Assembly: GCA_046758005.1 (NCBI GenBank)
Contig: JBHHZJ010000082.1
Location: 1-15,150, forward strand
DNA: 15,150 nucleotides
Reading direction: 5' to 3'
Origin: JBHHZJ01 sp046758005
GTDB lineage: Bacteria > Pseudomonadota > Alphaproteobacteria > Kiloniellales > J153
Of this stretch, positions 13,842-15,150 are shown piece by piece. The first letter of the stretch is position 1; each line of letters starts with the position of its first letter. The notes under the pieces are model-generated. The model was not told the origin of the DNA. It did not search any database and was given only the letters and a program-made list of their open reading frames with translations. The position numbers were made by a program, and so were the translations under genes.

Positions 13842-14090
13842 GTGAGGTATCTGGTGTTCATCCTCGGCCTGGCGGTCGCCGCCTCCGTCGCCACCTACGC
13901 GCGTTACAAGAGCCTGGATCCCTGCGACTGGCTGGAGCGCGACATGGGGCGCGCCTCGGGCCTGCCCGCGCTCGTCGTCCGGGCGCGCATCCGCGCCGCC
14001 TTCCTCATGCAAGGGATCGCCGAGCCCGACGCCGCGGACTGCCTGGGCGAATGGTGGAAGCTCAAGGCCGAGGGCGTGGCCGAAGAATGA
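13842..14090 (+). CDS. small secreted or membrane-anchored protein of unknown function
   Basis: 82 residues from a GTG at 13842, with AAGGGT/CAGG a few bases upstream as a weak ribosome-binding site. The first 20 residues (MRYLVFILGLAVAASVATYA) form a hydrophobic segment that could be a signal peptide or an N-terminal anchor. The remainder is soluble, with two cysteines (Cys28, Cys67) that could form a disulfide outside the cytoplasm, and a Trp pair near 71-72. I recognise no family. It is convergent with lolA, their stops 21 bases apart. The unusual AT-rich phased-repeat region lies just in front of it. Codon use looks like that of its neighbours, supporting a real gene. A periplasmic role is a guess. 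Confidence 0.7.
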   Translation: MRYLVFILGLAVAASVATYARYKSLDPCDWLERDMGRASGLPALVVRARIRAAFLMQGIAEPDAADCLGEWWKLKAEGVAEE

Positions 14091-14095
14091 CCGCC

Positions 14096-14139
14096 CCCGC
14101 GCGCGGGACCGTCATCGCCCCGACGGATGGGTCGGGGCG
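14096..14139. terminator. hairpins between convergent gene ends
   Basis: CCCGCGCGCGGG (14096-14107) is a perfect palindrome lying in the gap. CGCCCCGAC/GTCGGGGCG (14116-14124 with 14131-14139) forms a nine-base stem with a six-base loop inside the last codons of lolA. Neither is followed by a T-run on either strand, so they may only slow polymerase or protect 3' ends of the two convergent transcripts. Confidence 0.35.
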
Positions 14140-14765
14140 GTGTTGATCTCGAGGTCCTTGTAGTCGAAGGCCTGCGGGTCGATGGGCACGCCGAACCGCG
14201 GGTTGAGGAGCGCGACCTCGGTGCGGATGCCCTGGGTGTCGACCACCTCCCACTTGCGCAGCGCGAGCGGACGGTCGCTGAACACCAGCGTCACGGTGCC
14301 GGCATCCGCGATCTTCGCGTCCCTGAGCGTCACGCGCAGCGCGCCGCGGTCCCGCTGCACGCGCACCACGCGGACCGCGCCCGAGAGCGTCACTTTCTCG
14401 CGGATCAGGAACCACAGCGGCGTCTCCCACAGCGGCAGGAAACTCGCCTGCTTGAGTTCGCGGTCGTAGAACAACAGGGTCAGGCCGTTGGCGATGATCA
14501 GCACCGGATGCGGCGGGTCGTATTCGAACCGCATCTTGCCCGGGCGCTCCACCAGCACCTCGCCTTCGGCGTAAGTGCCGTTGGAGGAAATCTGGACGAA
14601 GCGCGCGCGCAGGGTGGAGATGCCGTTGAGGTAGCGCACGGCCCGGCCGACCGCGGCGCTGTCGTCGGGCGACAACGCGGCCTGCGCGGTCGCGGCGATC
14701 CCCTCGGCCGGACTCGAAAGGGCGGTCAGGCCCCCGAACAGCGCGGCAAGCAATAGGCGGATCAT
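14112..14765 (-). CDS. lolA: outer-membrane lipoprotein carrier protein LolA
   Basis: 217 residues, a normal length for LolA, the periplasmic chaperone that takes lipoproteins from the LolCDE transporter and delivers them to the outer membrane. Residues 1 to about 25 form a Sec signal peptide, with a likely cut near GIAATA. FVQISSNGTYAEGEVLVE (56-73) followed by RPGKMRFEYDPP (74-85) is the classical LolA core, with the half-barrel strands continuing through LLFYDRELKQ (97-106) and the hydrophobic LPLWETPLWFLI stretch (110-121). The ATG at 14765 is the only start that gives a proper signal peptide. It lies downstream of ftsK on the same strand, as is common in Alphaproteobacteria, but the 227-base gap with an inverted repeat argues for its own promoter or RNA processing. 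Confidence 0.93.
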   Translation of the reverse strand: MIRLLLAALFGGLTALSSPAEGIAATAQAALSPDDSAAVGRAVRYLNGISTLRARFVQISSNGTYAEGEVLVERPGKMRFEYDPPHPVLIIANGLTLLFYDRELKQASFLPLWETPLWFLIREKVTLSGAVRVVRVQRDRGALRVTLRDAKIADAGTVTLVFSDRPLALRKWEVVDTQGIRTEVALLNPRFGVPIDPQAFDYKDLEINTAPTHPSGR

Positions 14766-14830
14766 GTCAGCTCGGGCGAACGGGACAGCCGATCAAAACG
14801 GGCAGGGAACCGGCGATTGGCAAAGGATCC

Positions 14831-14938
14831 CGTTTCCCCACGAAGGCACGAAGACGGCCAAGGCCCGCGCAGAAAACTTGTGCCGCAATTCACTTCGTGA
14901 TCCTTCGCGTCCTTCGTGTCTTCGCGGTTCCAAAAACG
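14831..14938. repeat. imperfect long inverted repeat (MITE-like or intergenic repeat) between ftsK and lolA
   Basis: The left arm (14838-14863) and the inverted right arm (14902-14927) match at 20 of 26 positions. They are built from CACGAAG/CTTCGTG units such as CACGAAGGCACGAAG and CTTCGTGTCTTCGCGG. The ends can extend to CGTTT (14831-14835) and AAACG (14934-14938). The intervening loop is about 38 bases. CACGAAG-rich palindromic intergenic repeats of this kind are familiar from many bacterial genomes. A dispersed noncoding repeat is more likely than a gene-specific regulator. Confidence 0.6.
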
Positions 14939-14992
14939 CAGGTTTCCGGGTCGCCCCCTTTGATGATCATGTAGGCACTCCCGGCGCCGAGA

Positions 14993-15150
14993 TCACCCCC
15001 CGCCGGGCAGGAGCACCTCGCGCTTGCCGACGTGATTGGCCGGGCTGACCACGCCTTCGGCCTCCATGCGCTCGACGATGCGCGCCGCGCGGTTGTAGCC
15101 GATCTGCAGGTGGCGCTGGATGAAGCTGGTCGAGGCCTTGCGGTGCTGGT
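14993..15150 (-). CDS. ftsK: DNA translocase FtsK, C-terminal end (partial)
   Basis: Only the last 51 or so codons are in the window; the gene continues past its right edge. The readable product includes KASTSFIQRHLQIGYNRAAR, then IVERMEAEGVVSPANHVGKR and EVLLPGG before the stop at 14995-14993. This is the FtsK gamma winged-helix domain, which reads KOPS/FRS-type polarity sequences and directs the hexameric motor toward the chromosome terminus during division. The SFIQRHLQIGYNRAA helix and the EGVVSP wing are diagnostic. The downstream neighbour on the same strand is lolA. Confidence 0.93.
   Translation of the reverse strand, partial: QHRKASTSFIQRHLQIGYNRAARIVERMEAEGVVSPANHVGKREVLLPGGG

Noticed and set aside
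14831..14938. CRISPR-like array from the repeated CACGAAG units
   Set aside because: The units are short, irregular and arranged as one inverted repeat, with no equal spacers and no cas genes.

Overview
This is a very GC-rich chromosomal window (by eye near 70% G+C). The right edge holds the C-terminal end of ftsK followed by lolA on the same strand, a neighbourhood familiar from Alphaproteobacteria. The protein families fit a Rhodospirillales-like organism, but that assignment is inference. I see no tRNA, rRNA, CRISPR array, transposase or phage gene.

Left part (about 1-6940, minus strand): a compact seven-gene run transcribed leftwards. In transcription order it encodes a MurG-like (COG4671-type) glycosyltransferase, two GT4 glycosyltransferases, a histidine-family phosphatase, a second MurG-like glycosyltransferase, a polysaccharide-deacetylase-like protein and a small membrane protein. 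The last five genes are joined by start/stop overlaps of 1-4 bases. The set looks like a surface glycan or glycolipid pathway that lacks its own polymerase and flippase. About 20 bases past the last stop is a striking nested palindrome (38-103).

Middle (6940-11457): a roughly 220-base divergent intergenic region, then a rightward four-gene group. It encodes a 905-residue ABC-exporter-like protein, a stand-alone cyclic-nucleotide-binding domain protein, and two tandem paralogous small SAM-methyltransferase-like proteins. The ABC protein is the most unusual item here. Its Walker A, Walker B, signature and H-loop positions are all degenerate. Its nucleotide-binding domain also carries about 285 extra residues, in which the segment after the Q-loop recurs. 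I infer a non-canonical, possibly ATPase-dead, membrane module tied to a nucleotide second-messenger sensor and the methyltransferases.

Right part (11458-15150): about 530 bases without a convincing gene, containing one terminator-like hairpin. Then come a class I glutamine amidotransferase of the gamma-glutamyl-GABA hydrolase type (minus) and a divergent sterol-desaturase/fatty-acid-hydroxylase-family membrane protein (plus). An AT-rich patch follows, with an inverted repeat and CGAAAT motifs phased at 10-11 bases, in front of a small secreted or membrane-anchored protein. Convergent to that is lolA, then a noncoding gap with an imperfect inverted repeat, and finally the 3' end of ftsK.
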